Notes: a model not told the origin generated them from the sequence alone. Counted from the stretch's first letter, positions 1-11,935 are shown. The stretch: DNA of 64,000 nucleotides from Nomia melanderi (GCF_051020985.1 NW_027475160.1:372001-436000), one strand, 5' to 3'. A program made the numbers and translations.

Positions 1-400
1 ATGGGGCCGGACACTCAGGGTCAGGGGAAAATCCAATATATATATGGTGATATCTCGGTTGCTATTACAGATAGCGCAATAAATCAAAGTGCATTGTCTG
101 TAGGAGGCCCTAGCGCATGAATGTGTGCAGCAGGATCGACCTCGGACCACGAGGGACCGAGAAAACCACCGACACATGGGGCCGGACACTCAGGTTCGGG
201 GAAAAATCCAATATATATCTTGTGATATCTCGGGTGCTATTAGAGATAGCGCAATAAATCAAAGTGCATTGTCTGCAGAAGGCCCTAGCGCATGAATCTG
301 TGCAGCGGGAACGAGCTCGGACCACGAGGGGCCGAGAAAATCCCTGTCTCATGGGGCCGGACTGTCAGAGTCAGGGAAAAATCCAATATATATCTGGTGA

Positions 401-423
401 TATCTCGGGTGCTATTAGAGATA
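401..423 (+). other. Short dyad, type 1 form: TATCTC / GAGATA
   Basis: TATCTC at 401-406 is the reverse complement of GAGATA at 418-423, separated by 11 bases. Nested in it, GCTAT (411-415) pairs with ATAGC (421-425). Units with G at unit position 68 can form this arm. Stems of 5-6 bp are weak in isolation; the interest is that the arrangement recurs in most units. Any cruciform or RNA hairpin is inference. Confidence 0.6.
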
Positions 424-490
424 GCGCAATAAACCAAAGTGCATTGTCTGCAGGAGGCCCTGGCGCATGAATCTGTGCAGCGGGATCGAC

Positions 491-511
491 CTCGGACCAC
501 CAGGGGCCGAG
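491..511 (+). other. Second short dyad in each unit: CTCGG / CCGAG
   Basis: CTCGG and CCGAG are inverted copies separated by 11 bases (unit positions 141-145 and 157-161). They enclose the ACCACCAGGGG segment. Most units keep both arms. Some subfamilies break the left arm (CTCGCACC, for example near 5572 and 9239) and others alter only the loop (CGGACCCCC). It is a short weak stem and could be incidental. Confidence 0.4.
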
Positions 512-2962
512 AAAATCACCGTCTCATGAGGCCGGACTGTCAGGGTCAGGGACAAATCCAATATATATCTGGTGATATCTCGGGTGCTATTAGAGATAGC
601 GCAATAAATCAAAGTCCATTGTCTGCAGGAGGCGCTAGCGCATGTATCTGTGCAGCGGGATCGACCTCGGACCACCAGGGGTCGAGAAAACCACCGAAAC
701 ATGGAGCCGGGCACTCAGGGTCAGGGAAAAATCCAATATATATCTGGCGATATCTCGGGTGCTATTATAGATAGCGCAATAAATCAAAGTGCATTGTCTG
801 TAGGAGGCACTGGCGCATGAATCTGTGCAGCGGGATCGACCTCGGACCACCAGGGGCCGAGAAAATCACCGTCTCATGAGGCCGGACTGTCAGGGTCAGG
901 GACAAATCCAATATATATCTGGTGATATCTCGGGTGCTATCAGATATAGCGCAATAAACCAAAGTGCATTGTCTGTAGGAGGCTCTGGCGCATGAATATG
1001 TGCAGCGGAGTCGGCCTCGGACCACCAGGGGCCGAGAAAACCACCGTCACATGGGGCCGGACTGTCAGGGTCAGGGAAAAATCCAATATATATCTGGTGA
1101 TATCTCGGGTGCTATCAGATATAGCGCAATAAACCAAAGTGCATTGTCTGTAGGAGGCCCTGGCGCATGAATCTGTGCAGCGGGGTCGGCCTCGGACCAC
1201 CAGGGGCCGAGAAAACCACCGTCTCATGGGGCCGGACACTCAGGGTCAGGGGAAAATCCAATATATATATGGTGATATCTCGGTTGCTATTACAGATAGC
1301 GCAATAAATCAAAGTGCATTGTCTGTAGGAGGCCCTGGCGCATGAATGTGTGCAGCAGGATCGACCTCGGACCACGAGGGACCGAGAAAACCACCGACAC
1401 ATGGGGCCGGACACTCAGGGTCGGGGAAAAATCCAATATATATCTGGTGATACCTCGGGTGCTATTAGAGATAGCGCAATAAATCAAAGTGCATTGTCTG
1501 CAGAAGGCCCTAGCGCATGAATCTGTGCAGCGGGAACGACCTCGGACCACGAGGGGCCGAGAAAATCACCGTCTCATGGGGCCGGACTGTCAGGGTCAGG
1601 GATAAATCCAATATATATCTGGTGATATCTCGGGTGCTACTAGAGATAGCGCAATAAACCAAAGTGCATTGTCTGCAAGAGGCCCTAGCGCATGAATCTG
1701 TGCAGCGGGAACGAGCTCGGACCACGAGGGGCCGAGAGAATCCCCGTCTCATGGGGCCGGACTGTCAGAGTCAGGGAAAAATCCAATATATATCTGGTGA
1801 TATCTCGGGTGCTATTAGAGATAGCGCAATAAATCAAAGTGCATTGTCTGTAGGAGGCCCTGGCGCATGAATGTGTGCAGCAGGATGGACCACTGACCAC
1901 GAGGGACCGAGAAAACCATCGACAAATGGGGCCGGACTGTCAGGGTCAAACAAAATCCAATATATATCCGGTGATATCTCGGGTGCTATTAGGAATAGCG
2001 AAATAAATCAAAGTGCATTGTCTGCAGGAGGCCCTCGCGCATGAATCTGTGCAGCGGGAACGACCTCGGGCCAGCAGGGGCCGAGAAAACCATCGTCTCA
2101 TGGGGTCGGACTTTCAGGGTCAGGGAAACATCCAATATATATCTGGTGATATCTCGGGTGCTATTAGAGATAGCGCAATAAACCAAAGTGCATTGTCTGC
2201 AGCAGGTCCTGGCGCATGAATCTGTGCAGCGGGAACGACCTCGGACCGCCAGGGGCCGAGAAAACTGCCGTCTCATGAGGCCGGACTGTCAGAGTCAGGG
2301 TCAAATCCAATATATATCTGGTGATATCTCGGGTGCTATTAGAGATAGCGCAATAAATCAAAGTGCATTGTCTGTAGGAGGCCCTGGCGCATGAATCTGT
2401 GCAGCGGAAACGTCCTCGGACCACCAGGGGCCGAGAAATCCATCGACACATGGGGTCGGACACTCAGGGTCAGCAAAAATCCAATATACATCTGGTGATA
2501 TCTCGGGTGCTATTAGAGATAGCGCAATAAATCAAAGTGCATTGTCTGCAGGAGGCCCTAGCGCATGAATCTGTGCAGCGGGATCGACCTCGGACCACCA
2601 GGGGCCGAGAAAATCACCGTCTCATGAGGCCGGACTGTCAGAGTCAGGGACAAATCCAATATATATCTGGTGATATCTCGGGTGCTATTAGAGATAGCGC
2701 AATAAATCAAAGTGCATTGTCTGTAGCAGGCCCTGGCGCATGAATCTGTGCAGCGGGAACGTCCTCGGACCACCAGGGGCCGAGAAATCCATCGACACAT
2801 GGGGTCGGACACTCAGGGTCAGCAAAAATCCAATATACATCTGGTGATATCTCGGGTGCTATTATAGATAGCGCAATAAATCAAAGTGCATTGTCTGTAG
2901 GAGGCGCTGGCGCATGAATCTGTGCAGCGGGAACGACCTCGGACCACCAGGGGCCGAGAAAA

Positions 2963-2998
2963 TTACAGATATCCGGAATCCGTCACCCAAGGTCATGT
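2963..2998 (+). repeat. Diverged cassette, copy 1
   Basis: After GAGAAAA, the usual CCACCGTCTCATGGGGCCGG..GGTCAGGG segment is replaced by an equal-length sequence running TTACAGATATCC..TCACCCAAGGTCATGT. About half the positions differ, against only a few percent in the flanks. The left flank is recombinant (GGCGCTGGCGCATGA). Right flank: CAGATGGCGCAGTAAATC. Confidence 0.85.
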
Positions 2999-3362
2999 AA
3001 AAATCCAGCATATATCTGGTGATATCTCGGGTGCTATTACAGATGGCGCAGTAAATCAAAGTGCATTGTCTGTAGGAGGACCTGGCGCATGAATCTGTGC
3101 AGCGGGAACGACCTCGGACCACCAGGGGCCGAGAAAACCACCGTCTCATGGGGCCGGAATGTCAGGGTCAGGGAAAAATCCAATATATATCTGGTGATAT
3201 CTTGGGTGCTATTAGAGACAGCGCGATAAATCAAAGTGCAATGTCTGAAGGAGGCACTGGCGAATGAATCTGTGCAGCGGGATCGACCTCGGACCACCAG
3301 GGGCCGAGAAAACCACCGTCTCATGGGGCCGGACACTCATGGTCAGGGAAAAATCCAATATA

Positions 3363-3395
3363 TATCTGGTGATATCTCGGGTGCTATTACAGATA
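3363..3395 (+). other. Short dyad, type 2 form: TATCTG / CAGATA
   Basis: In units where unit position 68 is C, the downstream arm reads CAGATA (3390-3395). It no longer fully matches TATCTC just upstream, but is the exact reverse complement of TATCTG ten bases further upstream (3363-3368). The two upstream arms are themselves a 10 bp direct repeat (TATCTGGTGA, then TATCTCGGGT). One G/C dimorphism therefore changes which upstream arm is fully complementary. Function is unknown. Confidence 0.55.
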
Positions 3396-4537
3396 GCGCA
3401 ATAAATCAAAGTGCATTGTCTGTAGGAGGCCCTGGCGCATGAATCTGGGCAGCGGGATCGATCTCGGACCGCCAGGGGCCGAGAAAGCCACCGTCTCATG
3501 GGGTCGAACTGTCAGGGTCAGGGAAAAATCCAATATATATCTGGTGATATCTCGGGTGCTATTAGAGATAGCGCAATAAATCAAAGTGCAGTGTCTGTAG
3601 GAGGCCCTGGCGCATGAATCTGTCCAGCGGGAACGACCTCGGACCCCCAGGGGCCGAGAAAACTACCGTCTCATGGGGCCGGACACTCAAGGTCATGGAA
3701 AAATCCAATATATATCTGGTCATATCTCGGGTGCTATTAGAGATAGCGCAATAAATCAAAGTGAATTATCTGCTGGGGTCCCTGGCGCATGAATCTGTGC
3801 AGCGGGATCGACCTCGAACCACCAGGGGCCGAGAAATCCATCGACACATGGGGTCGGACACTCAGGGTCAGCGAAAAATCCAATATATATCTGGTGATAT
3901 CTCGGGTGCTATTACAGACAGCGCAACAAATCAAAGTGCATTGTCTGTAGGAGGCCCTGGCGCATGAATCTGTGCAGCGGGAACGACCTCGGACCCCCAG
4001 GGGCCGAGAAAACTACCGTCTCATGGGGCCGGACACTCAAGGTCATGGAAAAATCCAATATATATCTGGTCATATCTCGGGTGCTATTAGAGATAGCGCA
4101 ATAAACCAAAGTGCATTGTCTGCAAGAGGCCCTGGCGCATGAATATGTGCAGCGGAAACGACCTCGGAACACCAGGGGCCGAGAAATCCATCGACACATG
4201 GGGTCGGACACTCAGGGTCAGCGAAAAATCCAATATATATCTGGTGATATCTCGGGTGCTATTATAGATAGCGCGATAAATCAAAGTGCAATGTCTGTAG
4301 GAGGCACTGGCGAATGAATCTGTGCAGCGGGATCGACCTCGGACCACCAGGGGCCGAGAAAACCACCGTCTCATGGGGCCGGACACTCATGGTCAGGGAA
4401 AAATCCAATATATATCTGGTGATATCTCGGGTGCTATTACAGATAGCGCAATAAATCAAAGTGCATTGTCTGTAGGAGGCACTGGCGAATGAATCTGTGC
4501 AGCAGGAACGACCTCGGACCACCAGGGGCCGAGAAAA

Positions 4538-4573
4538 TTACAGATATTCGGAATCCGTCACCCAAGGTCATGT
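4538..4573 (+). repeat. Diverged cassette, copy 2
   Basis: ATATTCGG subtype. It lies 1575 bp (nine units) after copy 1. Right flank is CAGACAGCGCAATAAATC, unlike most cassette units. Confidence 0.85.
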
Positions 4574-4887
4574 AAAAATCCAGCATATATCTGGTGATAT
4601 CTCGGGTGCTATTACAGACAGCGCAATAAATCAAAGTGCATTGTCTGTAGGAGGCCTTGGCGCATGAATCTGTGCAGCGGGAACGACCTCGGACCCCCAG
4701 GGGCCGAGAAAACTGCCGTCTCATGGGGCCGGACATTCAGGGTCATGGATAAATCCAATATATATCTGGTGATATCTCAGGTGCTATTAGAGATAGCGCA
4801 ATAAATCAAAGTGCAATGTCTGTAGGAGGCACTGGCGAATGAATCTGTGCAGCCGGAACTACCTCGGACCACCAGGGGCCGAGAAAA

Positions 4888-4923
4888 TTACAGATATCCG
4901 GAATCCGTCACCCAAGGTCATGT
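4888..4923 (+). repeat. Diverged cassette, copy 3 (start of the 10-unit HOR)
   Basis: ATATCCGG subtype, two units after copy 2. Left flank GGCACTGGCGAATGAATC and AGCCGGAACTACC is the typical HOR context. Confidence 0.85.
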
Positions 4924-6637
4924 AAAAATCCAGCATATATCTGGTGATATCTCGGGTGCTATTACAGATGGCGCAGTAAATCAAAGTGCATTGTCTGTAG
5001 GAGGACCTGGCGCATGAATCTGTGCAGCGGGAACGACCTCGGACCACCAGGGGCCGAGAAAACCACCGTCTCATGGGGCCGGAATGTCAGGGTCAGGGAA
5101 AAATCCAATATATATCTGGTGATATCTTGGGTGCTATTAGAGACAGCGCGATAAATCAAAGTGCAATGTCTGAAGGAGGCACTGGCGAATGAATCTGTGC
5201 AGCGGGATCGACCTCGGACCACCAGGGGCCGAGAAAACCACCGTCTCATGGGGCCGGACACTCATGGTCAGGGAAAAATCCAATATATATCTGGTGATAT
5301 CTCGGGTGCTATTACAGATAGCGCAATAAATCAAAGTGCATTGTCTGTAGGAGGCCCTGGCGCATGAATCTGTGCAGCGGGAACGACCTCGGACCACCAG
5401 GGGCCGAGAAAACCACCGACACATGGGGCCGGACACTCAGGGTCGGGGAAAAATTCAATATATATCTGGTGATATCTCGGGTGCTGTTACAGATAGCACA
5501 CTAAACCAAAGTGCATTGTCTGTAGGAGGCCCTGGCGCATGAATCTGTGCAGCGGGATCGACCTCGCACCACCAGGGGCCGAGAAATCCATCGACACATG
5601 CGGTCGGACACCCAGGGTCAGCGAAAAATCCAATATATATCTGGTGATATCTCGGGTGCTGTTACAGATAGCGCAATAAATGAAAGTGCATTGTCTGTAG
5701 GAGGCACTGGCGCATGAATCTGTACAGCGGCAACGACCTCGGACCACCAGGGGCCGAGAAAACCACCGTCTCATGGGGCCGGAATGTCAGGGTCAGGGAA
5801 AAATCCAATATATATCTGGTGATATCTCGGGTGCTATTACAGATAGCGCAATAAATCAAAGTGCATTGTCTGCAGGAGGCCCTAGCGCATGAATCTGTGC
5901 AGCGGGAACGACATCGGACCACCAGGGGCCGAGAAAACCACCGTCTCATGGGGTCGAACTGTCAGGGTCAGGGAAAAATCCAATATATATCTGGTGATAT
6001 CTCGGGTGCTATTAGAGATAGCGCAATAAATCAAAGTCAATTATCTGTAGGAGGCCCTGGCGCATGAATGTGTGCAGCAGGATCGACCTCGGACCACGAG
6101 GGACCGAGAAAACCACCGACACATGGGGCCGGACACTCAGGGTCGGGGAAAAATCCAATATATATCTGGTGATATCTCGGGTGCTATTACAGATTGCGCA
6201 ATAAATCAAAGTGCATTATCTGTAGGAGGCCCTGGCGCATGAATCTGGGCAGCGGGATCGACCTCGGACCGCCAGGGGCCGAGAAAACCACCGTATCATG
6301 GGGTCGAACTGTCAGGGTCAGGGAAAAATCCAATATATATCTGGTGATATCTCGGGTGCTATTACAAATAGCGCAATAAATCAAAGTGCATTGTCTGCAG
6401 GAGGCCCTAGCGCATGACTCTGTGCAGCGGGAACGACCTCGGACCCCCAGGGGCCGAGAAAACTGCCGTCTCATGGGGCCGGACATTCAGGGTCATGGAT
6501 AAATCCAATATATATCTGGTGATATCTCAGGTGCTATTAGAGATAGCGCAATAAATCAAAGTGCAATGTCTGTAGGAGGCACTGGCGAATGAATCTGTGC
6601 AGCCGGAACTACCTCGGACCACCAGGGGCCGAGAAAA
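4888..6637 (+). repeat. Ten-unit higher-order repeat, complete 1750 bp copy
   Basis: From the diverged cassette at 4888 to the next at 6638 is exactly 1750 bp, or ten units in fixed order. The order includes a unit with GACAGCGCGATAAATC and GAATGTCAGGG, one with CACTCATGGTCAGGG, one with GCTGTTACAGATAGCACACTAAACC, one with CTCGCACCACC and ACATGCGGTCGGACACCC, and ones with AAAGTCAATTATC and CAGATTGCGC. Corresponding units in later copies near 9.2-10.3 kb, 11 kb and 20.2-21.3 kb give identical or almost identical translations. This points to recent homogenisation of a 10-mer. Confidence 0.85.
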
Positions 6638-6673
6638 TTACAGATATCCGGAATCCGTCACCCAAGGTCATGT
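6638..6673 (+). repeat. Diverged cassette, copy 4
   Basis: Exactly 1750 bp after copy 3 and in the same context. The right flank begins TTAGAGATGGCGCAG, a G at unit position 68 where copy 3 has C. Confidence 0.85.
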
Positions 6674-7512
6674 AAAAATCCAGCATATATCTGGTGATAT
6701 CTCGGGTGCTATTAGAGATGGCGCAGTAAATCAAAGTGCATTGTCTGTAGGAGGACCTGGCGCATGAATCTGTGCAGCGGCAACGACCTCGGACCACCAG
6801 GGGCCGAGAAAACCACCGTCTCATGGGGCCGGAATGTCAGGGTCAGGGAAAAATCCAATATATATCTGGTGATATCTTGGGTGCTATTAGAGACAGCGCG
6901 ATAAATCAAAGTGCAATGTCTGAAGGAGGCACTGGCGAATGAATCTGTGCAGCGGGATCGACCTCGGACCACCAGGGGCCGAGAAAACCACCGTCTCATG
7001 GGGCCGGACACTCATGGTCAGGGAAAAATCCAATATATATCTGGTGATATCTCGGGTGCTATTACAGATAGCGCAATAAATCAAAGTGCATTGTCTGTAG
7101 GAGGCCCTGGCGCATGAATCTGTGCAGCGGGAACGACCTCGGACCACCAGGGGCCGAGAAAACCACCGACACATGGGGCCGGACACTCAGGGTCGGGGAA
7201 AAATTCAATATATATCTGGTGATATCTCGGGTGCTGTTACAGATAGCACACTAAACCAAAGTGCATTGTCTGTAGGAGGCCCTGGCGCATGAATCTGTGC
7301 AGCGGGATCGACCTCGCACCACCAGGGGCCGAGAAATCCATCGACACATGCGGTCGGACACCCAGGGTCAGGGAAAAATCCAATATATATCTGGTGATAT
7401 CTCAGGTGCTATTAGAGATAGCGCAATAAATCAAAGTGCAATGTCTGTAGGAGGCACTGGCGAATGAATCTGTGCAGCCGGAACTACCTCGGACCACCAG
7501 GGGCCGAGAAAA

Positions 7513-7548
7513 TTACAGATATCCGGAATCCGTCACCCAAGGTCATGT
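7513..7548 (+). repeat. Diverged cassette, copy 5
   Basis: 875 bp after copy 4. The left flank is the usual one, but the right flank jumps to the CAGATTGCGCAATAAATC unit, marking a recombination point just right of the cassette. Confidence 0.85.
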
Positions 7549-8037
7549 AAAAATCCAGCATATATCTGGTGATATCTCGGGTGCTATTACAGATTGCGCA
7601 ATAAATCAAAGTGCATTATCTGTAGGAGGCCCTGGCGCATGAATCTGGGCAGCGGGATCGACCTCGGACCGCCAGGGGCCGAGAAAACCACCGTATCATG
7701 GGGTCGAACTGTCAGGGTCAGGGAAAAATCCAATATATATCTGGTGATATCTCGGGTGCTATTACAAATAGCGCAATAAATCAAAGTGCATTGTCTGCAG
7801 GAGGCCCTAGCGCATGACTCTGTGCAGCGGGAACGACCTCGGACCCCCAGGGGCCGAGAAAACTGCCGTCTCATGGGGCCGGACATTCAGGGTCATGGAT
7901 AAATCCAATATATATCTGGTGATATCTCAGGTGCTATTAGAGATAGCGCAATAAATCAAAGTGCAATGTCTGTAGGAGGCACTGGCGAATGAATCTGTGC
8001 AGCCGGAACTACCTCGGACCACCAGGGGCCGAGAAAA

Positions 8038-8073
8038 TTACAGATATCCGGAATCCGTCACCCAAGGTCATGT
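8038..8073 (+). repeat. Diverged cassette, copy 6
   Basis: 525 bp after copy 5. Both flanks are in the usual HOR context (GAGATGGCGCAGTAAATC on the right). Confidence 0.85.
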
Positions 8074-10312
8074 AAAAATCCAGCATATATCTGGTGATAT
8101 CTCGGGTGCTATTAGAGATGGCGCAGTAAATCAAAGTGCATTGTCTGTAGGAGGACCTGGCGCATGAATCTGTGCAGCGGCAACGACCTCGGACCACCAG
8201 GGGCCGAGAAAACCACCGTCTCATGGGGCCGGAATGTCAGGGTCAGGGAAAAATCCAATATATATCTGGTGATATCTTGGGTGCTATTAGAGACAGCGCG
8301 ATAAATCAAAGTGCAATGTCTGAAGGAGGCACTGGCGAATGAATCTGTGCAGCGGGATCGACCTCGGACCACCAGGGGCCGAGAAAACCACCGTCTCATG
8401 GGGCCGGACACTCATGGTCAGGGAAAAATCCAATATATATCTGGTGATATCTCGGGTGCTATTACAGATAGCGCAATAAATCAAAGTGCATTGTCTGTAG
8501 GAGGCCCTGGCGCATGAATCTGTGCAGCGGGAACGACCTCGGACCACCAGGGGCCGAGAAAACCACCGACACATGGGGCCGGACACTCAGGGTCGGGGAA
8601 AAATTCAATATATATCTGGTGATATCTCGGGTGCTGTTACAGATAGCACACTAAACCAAAGTGCATTGTCTGTAGGAGGCCCTGGCGCATGAATCTGTGC
8701 AGCGGGATCGACCTCGCACCACCAGGGGCCGAGAAATCCATCGACACATGCGGTCGGACACCCAGGGTCAGGGAAAAATCCAATATATATCTGGTGATAT
8801 CTTGGGTGCTATTAGAGACAGCGCGATAAATCAAAGTGCAATGTCTGAAGGAGGCACTGGCGAATGAATCTGTGCAGCGGGATCGACCTCGGACCACCAG
8901 GGGCCGAGAAAACCACCGTCTCATGGGGCCGGAATGTCAGGGTCAGGGAAAAATCCAATATATATCTGGTGATATCTCGGGTGCTATTACAGATAGCGCA
9001 ATAAATCAAAGTGCATTGTCTGTAGGAGGCCCTGGCGCATGAATCTGTGCAGCGGGAACGACCTCGGACCACCAGGGGCCGAGAAAACCACCGACACATG
9101 GGGCCGGACACTCAGGGTCGGGGAAAAATTCAATATATATCTGGTGATATCTCGGGTGCTGTTACAGATAGCACACTAAACCAAAGTGCATTGTCTGTAG
9201 GAGGCCCTGGCGCATGAATCTGTGCAGCGGGATCGACCTCGCACCACCAGGGGCCGAGAAATCCATCGACACATGCGGTCGGACACCCAGGGTCAGCGAA
9301 AAATCCAATATATATCTGGTGATATCTCGGGTGCTGTTACAGATAGCGCAATAAATGAAAGTGCATTGTCTGTAGGAGGCACTGGCGCATGAATCTGTAC
9401 AGCGGCAACGACCTCGGACCACCAGGGGCCGAGAAAACCACCGTCTCATGGGGCCGGAATGTCAGGGTCAGGGAAAAATCCAATATATATCTGGTGATAT
9501 CTCGGGTGCTATTACAGATAGCGCAATAAATCAAAGTGCATTGTCTGCAGGAGGCCCTAGCGCATGAATCTGTGCAGCGGGAACGACATCGGACCACCAG
9601 GGGCCGAGAAAACCACCGTCTCATGGGGTCGATCTGTCAGGGTCAGGGAAAAATCCAATATATATCTGGTGATATCTCGGGTGCTATTAGAGATAGCGCA
9701 ATAAATCAAAGTCAATTATCTGTAGGAGGCCCTGGCGCATGAATGTGTGCAGCAGGATCGACCTCGGACCACGAGGGACCGAGAAAACCACCGACACATG
9801 GGGCCGGACACTCAGGGTCGGGGAAAAATCCAATATATATCTGGTGATATCTCGGGTGCTATTACAGATTGCGCAATAAATCAAAGTGCATTATCTGTAG
9901 GAGGCCCTGGCGCATGAATCTGGGCAGCGGGATCGACCTCGGACCGCCAGGGGCCGAGAAAACCACCGTATCATGGGGTCGAACTGTCAGGGTCAGGGAA
10001 AAATCCAATATATATCTGGTGATATCTCGGGTGCTATTACAAATAGCGCAATAAATCAAAGTGCATTGTCTGCAGGAGGCCCTAGCGCATGACTCTGTGC
10101 AGCGGGAACGACCTCGGACCCCCAGGGGCCGAGAAAACTGCCGTCTCATGGGGCCGGACATTCAGGGTCATGGATAAATCCAATATATATCTGGTGATAT
10201 CTCAGGTGCTATTAGAGATAGCGCAATAAATCAAAGTGCAATGTCTGTAGGAGGCACTGGCGAATGAATCTGTGCAGCCGGAACTACCTCGGACCACCAG
10301 GGGCCGAGAAAA
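8038..10312 (+). repeat. Expanded HOR copy, 13 units (2275 bp)
   Basis: The distance between cassettes at 8038 and 10313 is 2275 bp, three units longer than the basic ten. The GAATGTCAGGG/GACAGCGCGATAAATC units and the GCTGTTACAGATAGCACAC unit each occur twice. A hybrid unit at about 8637-8924 joins features of two different HOR positions. The part from about 8670 onward is shared with 19690 onward at offset 11021, including a GATCTGTCAGGG variant (9630 and 20652) not seen in the other HOR copies. Confidence 0.8.
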
Positions 10313-10348
10313 TTACAGATATCCGGAATCCGTCACCCAAGGTCATGT
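10313..10348 (+). repeat. Diverged cassette, copy 7
   Basis: 2275 bp (13 units) after copy 6. It is the last cassette of the left HOR domain, and the template or twin of the one at 21334. Confidence 0.85.
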
Positions 10349-11935
10349 AAAAATCCAGCATATATCTGGTGATATCTCGGGTGCTATTAGAGATGGCGCA
10401 GTAAATCAAAGTGCATTGTCTGTAGGAGGACCTGGCGCATGAATCTGTGCAGCGGCAACGACCTCGGACCACCAGGGGCCGAGAAAACCACCGTCTCATG
10501 GGGCCGGAATGTCAGGGTCAGGGAAAAATCCAATATATATCTGGTGATATCTTGGGTGCTATTAGAGACAGCGCGATAAATCAAAGTGCAATGTCTGAAG
10601 GAGGCACTGGCGAATGAATCTGTGCAGCGGGATCGACCTCGGACCACCAGGGGCCGAGAAAACCACCGTCTCATGGGGCCGGACACTCATGGTCAGGGAA
10701 AAATCCAATATATATCTGGTGATATCTCGGGTGCTATTACAGATAGCGCAATAAATCAAAGTGCATTGTCTGTAGGAGGCCCTGGCGCATGAATCTGTGC
10801 AGCGGGAACGACCTCGGACCACCAGGGGCCGAGAAAACCACCGACACATGGGGCCGGACACTCAGGGTCGGGGAAAAATTCAATATATATCTGGTGATAT
10901 CTCGGGTGCTGTTACAGATAGCACACTAAACCAAAGTGCATTGTCTGTAGGAGGCCCTGGCGCATGAATCTGTGCAGCGGGATCGACCTCGCACCACCAG
11001 GGGCCGAGAAATCCATCGACACATGCGGTCGGACACCCAGGGTCAGCGAAAAATCCAATATATATCTGGTGATATCTCGGGTGCTGTTACAGATAGCGCA
11101 ATAAATGAAAGTGCATTGTCTGTAGGAGGCACTGGCGCATGAATCTGTACAGCGGCAACGACCTCGGACCACCAGGGGCCGAGAAAACCACCGTCTCATG
11201 GGGCCGGAATGTCAGGGTCAGGGAAAAATCCAATATATATCTGGTGATATCTCGGGTGCTATTACAGATAGCGCAATAAATCAAAGTGCATTGTCTGCAG
11301 GAGGCCCTAGCGCATGAATCTGTGCAGCGGGAACGACATCGGACCACCAGGGGCCGAGAAAACCACCGTCTCATGGGGTCGAACTGTCAGGGTCAGGGAA
11401 AAATCCAATATATATCTGGTGATATCTCGGGTGCTATTAGAGATAGCGCAATAAATCAAAGTCAATTATCTGTAGGAGGCCCTGGCGCATGAATGTGTGC
11501 AGCAGGATCGACCTCGGACCACGAGGGACCGAGAAAACCACCGACACATGGGGCCGGACACTCAGGGTCGGGGAAAAATCCAATATATATCTGGTGATAT
11601 CTCGGGTGCTATTACAGATTGCGCAATAAATCAAAGTGCATTATCTGTAGGAGGCCCTGGCGCATGAATCTGGGCAGCGGGATCGACCTCGGACCGCCAG
11701 GGGCCGAGAAAACCACCGTATCATGGGGTCGAACTGTCAGGGTCAGGGAAAAATCCAATATATATCTGGTGATATCTCGGGTGCTATTACAAATAGCGCA
11801 ATAAATCAAAGTGCATTGTCTGCAGGAGGCCCTAGCGCATGACTCTGTGCAGCGGGAACGACCTCGGACCCCCAGTGGCCGAGAAAACTGCCGTCTCATG
11901 GGGCCGGACATTCAGGGTCATGGATAAATCCAATA
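10313..11935 (+). repeat. Last HOR copy of the left domain, truncated on the right
   Basis: Unit order follows the ten-unit HOR from the cassette at 10313 to about 11870. There CCCCCAGTGGCCG and AATATAAATCTGG variants mark a switch out of the HOR into simpler units. No cassette is found at the expected +1750 position (12063). The same exit junction is present in the second super-repeat copy near 23770-23835. Confidence 0.75.

Larger units (their letters stand above)
351..525 (+). repeat. Representative satellite unit (type 1 at position 68)
   Basis: This is a convenient reference unit beginning at the ATGGGGCCGG anchor. Numbered from that anchor, landmarks are: GGGGCCG at 3-9, TCAGGGTCAGGG near 15-26 (here with one change), A-tract at 27-31, ATATATAT near 35-42, GATATC at 49-54, GCTAT 61-65 and ATAGC 71-75, GCATGA near 115-120, CTCGG 141-145 and CCGAG 157-161, second A-tract at 162-165. 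The unit is 175 bp, so successive units rotate through all three reading frames. This argues against a coding role. A window-wide hand consensus has 41 C, 51 G and 9 CpG. Confidence 0.9.
1..725 (+). repeat. Partial seven-unit (1225 bp) duplicate of 1226-1900
   Basis: The first units match those at 1226 onward at an offset of 1225 bp (seven units). They share rare changes such as ATATATATGG in place of ATATATCTGG, CTCGGTTGC in place of CTCGGGTGC, and the GACCACGAGGGACCGAG form. Similarity is closest over the first 500 or so bases and then fades. This looks like the remnant of a seven-unit unequal exchange whose other part is off the left edge. Confidence 0.75.
725..5000 (+). repeat. Super-repeat block A, first copy
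   Basis: This block recurs at 15600-19690 at an offset of 14696 bp (84 units minus 4 bp). Before about 1000 the offset is 14871, so the second copy lacks one unit near 15.8 kb. It contains three single-base-short units (starting near 1926, 2450 and 2799, from AAACAAAATCC or TCAGCAAAAATCC forms) and cassette-bearing units at 2963, 4538 and 4888. Units are diverse, with GACTGTCAGGG, GACACTCAGGG and GATATCTCAGG forms mixed. The right end is at about 5000, where the second copy switches to block B sequence. Confidence 0.85.
6638..8037 (+). repeat. Rearranged derivative of the ten-unit HOR (5+3 units, 1400 bp)
   Basis: Cassettes at 6638, 7513 and 8038 split this segment into 875 bp (five units) and 525 bp (three units). 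The first part follows the normal order as far as the CTCGCACCACC unit near 7310. It then jumps at about 7370 to the CTCAGGTGC unit that normally precedes the cassette. After the cassette at 7513 it jumps to the CAGATTGCGC unit that normally lies eight units later. Both jumps keep unit register, as expected from unequal exchange within the HOR. Confidence 0.8.

Noticed and set aside
641..675. tRNA-like internal promoter (A/B box) suggesting a SINE-derived unit
   Set aside because: GATCGACCT in some units is one base off a minimal B-box, but the upstream TGGCGCATGA does not fit an A-box and the spacing is about half that expected. Most units have GAACGACCT instead.
940..1239. Recurrent 99-codon minus-strand frame (starting MSGPMRRW) found dozens of times
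   Set aside because: It spans 1.7 units. The 175 bp period is not a multiple of three, so the frame closes in the next unit. Substitutions fall without codon-position bias that I can see, and stops and starts come and go between near-identical copies.
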